DNA of 64,000 nucleotides from CAZWCX01 sp964632945 (lineage in GTDB: Bacteria > Planctomycetota > MHYJ01 > WSZJ01 > CAZWCX01): assembly GCA_964632945.1 (NCBI GenBank), contig CAZWCX010000005.1, positions 1 through 64,000 of the forward strand. Direction: 5' to 3'. Numbering within the stretch: the first letter of the stretch is position 1; every line of letters begins with the position of its first letter. The translations under genes were made by a program, and so were the position numbers. This document shows, in pieces, positions 62,329-64,000 of this stretch. The notes under the pieces were generated by a model that worked only from the letters and a program-made list of their open reading frames with translations, was not told the DNA's origin and did not search any database.

Positions 62329-63429
62329 TTACCTCGCCGCCCGGTGCTGCAGCAGGGCGCGCCAGGCTTCCGGATCCGCCGGCAGAGGGACGCCGGAAAG
62401 CAGCTTGAGCGCGCCGTGGGCAGCCGCCGCGACGTCCGGCTGCGCGTCGCCGAGAAGCTCCACCAATCGCGGCATGCCGTCTTTGTACTTCAAGAGCGCG
62501 CAGGCGATCGCGGCTTCCTGTCGGACCGACGGTTCGGCGTCGACGAGGAGGGCGGGCAGAAGGGGCTTGAGGCCCCGGTCCAGGTGCCAGCGCATCGCGC
62601 GCACGGCGGCTGCGCGCAACGGCGGGCGGCCGGAATCGAGAAACGTTCGGACCAGCTCTCGCGTTCCGGCGCGATCCACCGCGGCGCATGCGAACAGGAG
62701 CCGGCCGGCCGGCTCCGGGTCGAGCGAGCGGATCAGGCTCGCGAGCGAAAAGTCCTCGCGATTCCGATTCCGCTCGTACCACCGGCCGATCCCTCGCAAG
62801 GAGGGTTCCGCGAGGAACGGGTCGTCGGCGGAGGCGAGCCGAAGCAGGCCGGCAAGGGCCTCCGCGGCATCGTGGACGCCGAGCGCCTCGGCGGCCGCCT
62901 GACGAACGACCACGATCGGATCGTCGGCGAGGTCGAGGAGGATCGGGACTCCCTCCGGATCCGCCGAATCCGCCAATCGCCGCACGAGAGCAAGTCGCGC
63001 CGCGGTGTCCTGAGAGCGGGCGATCTCTTCGTCCGCTCCCGGCCCGGAGTGCGCCGTCGCCCCGAACTCGGGTCGCGGCGGCGGGGAGCAGCGGTGGGTG
63101 GCCGATCGCGCCGACCCGATCCGGCCATCGGCGGATCGGGATGCTGCACGCGTCACCGGCGCGTTGCGGGCCCCCATCCGAGGGACGGTGCGGGCCGGTG
63201 GATCGGAGGCGGGCTGCGCCTGGGGCACCACCTTCACCACGTCGGTCGCCGAAACGCTGATTCTTCCGAAATCGGTCGTGAGGGTCCAGACCCGGTCGGT
63301 CTTTTCAATCCCGCTCGCGTCCAGAATGCGCCCGTTGCTCAGGTGAACTTCATCCGCCGCCGCCGTGGAGAGGATCGCCGACGCCAACAGCGCCATCGAT
63401 CCCGCGCAGAGTCTCATCGAAGTGGTCAC
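62329..63429 (-). CDS. Secreted HEAT-repeat protein
   Basis: 366 residues. The GTG at 63429 is chosen since GGAGGA lies 7 bases upstream; ATG 63417 in the same frame would also give the signal peptide (MALLASAILSTAAADE). The N-terminal strand DEVHLSNGRILDASGIEKTD is an SH3-like opener, a Pro/Arg-rich linker follows, and the last 240 residues are HEAT repeats (VVVRQAAAEALGVHDAAEAL, then VRQEAAIACALLKYKDGMPR). Probably periplasmic scaffold. Ends close to the RNase gene's stop (convergent). Confidence 0.8.
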   Translation of the reverse strand: MTTSMRLCAGSMALLASAILSTAAADEVHLSNGRILDASGIEKTDRVWTLTTDFGRISVSATDVVKVVPQAQPASDPPARTVPRMGARNAPVTRAASRSADGRIGSARSATHRCSPPPRPEFGATAHSGPGADEEIARSQDTAARLALVRRLADSADPEGVPILLDLADDPIVVVRQAAAEALGVHDAAEALAGLLRLASADDPFLAEPSLRGIGRWYERNRNREDFSLASLIRSLDPEPAGRLLFACAAVDRAGTRELVRTFLDSGRPPLRAAAVRAMRWHLDRGLKPLLPALLVDAEPSVRQEAAIACALLKYKDGMPRLVELLGDAQPDVAAAAHGALKLLSGVPLPADPEAWRALLQHRAAR

Positions 63430-63454
63430 GCCGAATCCTCCTCCCCCAGAATCC

Positions 63455-64000
63455 CTATTTGCCGTTCCCCTTGCCCTTGCCGCCGCCGACTTTGAATCCG
63501 CCCTGTCCGCCCGTGTCCGGACTGCTGCCATAGCCGTTTCCGGCTCCACCGGCGCTCGCCGGAGGTTCGCTGGACTGATAGGCCAACGCCTGCGCAGGGG
63601 GCGCATAGGCGAGCAGGGGAGAGATCTCCATCCAGCCCTGCATCCGATACGTGGGCGGCGGCAGCATCATGTCCTCGATGAACCCGAGGAGTCCGGCCAC
63701 TGCACGATCGAGGTGGTTCTGGTTGAATTGAACGTGCACGTTGCCGTCGAAGTCGACCTCGGCGTAGCCGTCCTGCGACTGGCTTCCGTCGACGCCGACG
63801 CTGACGCTGCCCAGAACGTTGAACACCCCCTGGGCGTTGGTGGCCTTGAATTGCGCGGTGCCGCCGAAGATGCCGACCCAACCGTGCATGTTCACGCCGC
63901 CGCTGCCGACCTCGAAGTGGGCGGTGTCGTTGGGCGCGGCGCCGGCCATCAGCATGACCGCGCCGTTGATCAGCGTGTTCGAGTTGCCGCTCGCCGAGGC
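63455..64000 (-). CDS. C-terminal part of a hypothetical protein (runs off right edge)
   Basis: About 181 residues are visible, ending at TAG 63455-63457; the start lies beyond the window. The visible part is Gly/Asn/Gln-rich with beta strands (VNMHGWVGIFGGTAQFKATN, then YAEVDFDGNVHVQFNQNHLD) and a Gly/Ser-rich, Lys-ended tail (GGKGKGNGK). It resembles an exported adhesive or repeat protein; no family recognised. The same strand continues into the HEAT gene 26 bases downstream, so they may be co-transcribed. Confidence 0.6.
   Translation of the reverse strand, partial: ASASGNSNTLINGAVMLMAGAAPNDTAHFEVGSGGVNMHGWVGIFGGTAQFKATNAQGVFNVLGSVSVGVDGSQSQDGYAEVDFDGNVHVQFNQNHLDRAVAGLLGFIEDMMLPPPTYRMQGWMEISPLLAYAPPAQALAYQSSEPPASAGGAGNGYGSSPDTGGQGGFKVGGGKGKGNGK

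Overview
The window is a GC-rich bacterial chromosome segment with dense gene packing on both strands. It most resembles an uncultured member of the Planctomycetota or a closely related lineage. Pointers are three very large Ser/Thr kinases with C-terminal TPR regions, short proteins opening with the zinc ribbon MPIxxxCxCGKxL, a MoxR / DUF58 / two-vWA-protein cluster, and a coiled-coil Gln/Gly-rich membrane protein typical of that phylum. This placement is inference from gene content; there is no rRNA in the window. TGA is a normal stop for roughly half of the genes.

Layout. 0-1.1 kb is a graveyard of mobile elements (the 3' end of an IS21-type istA, an internally deleted istB, and a piece of a REP-associated/IS200-like transposase). 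1-12.3 kb holds an outer-membrane barrel gene behind an AT-rich operator, a secreted metallophosphoesterase, a TPR protein, a tandem trypsin-like protease/pseudoprotease, a DUF433/DUF5615 toxin-antitoxin-like pair, a CBS protein, two coiled-coil proteins and a DUF488 protein. 12.4-21.1 kb is an operon of two receptor-like Ser/Thr kinases and an amidohydrolase. 21.1-28.7 kb (mostly minus) has a TPR/beta-barrel protein, a small secreted protein with an in-frame TGA, a third giant kinase with a repeat-rich N-terminus and a secreted protein. 28.8-36.8 kb has a class IV aminotransferase, a zinc-ribbon/TPR membrane protein, a site-2 protease, a HEAT protein and a receiver-GGDEF-receiver protein whose three signalling sites all look degenerate. 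37-39.6 kb is a CHAD gene beside ppx/gppA (polyphosphate). After a pair of facing palindromes come a fatty-acid desaturase, flgM behind a sigma-28-like promoter, a membrane HExxH protein, a SRPBCC protein and the ABC-F protein EttA.

44.4-48.5 kb is the most unusual part. Two identical 272-bp copies of a small secreted Pro/Asp/Gly-rich protein gene each carry an in-frame TGA directly after the signal peptide, and the next gene, a coiled-coil membrane protein, has two in-frame TGA codons in its linker before a same-frame C-terminal domain. With the gene at 22.8-23.3 kb, four loci show a TGA inside what otherwise reads as one continuous coding frame.

48.5-60.1 kb continues with an iron-type ABC importer (binding protein, permease, ATPase), an NHL-repeat lipoprotein, and the vWA/GATase-like, MoxR, DUF58 and BatA-like genes, which probably work together as a membrane-associated MoxR system. 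The window closes with tRNA-Gln(CUG), an RNase R/II-family exonuclease, a HEAT-repeat secreted protein and a gene running off the right edge.
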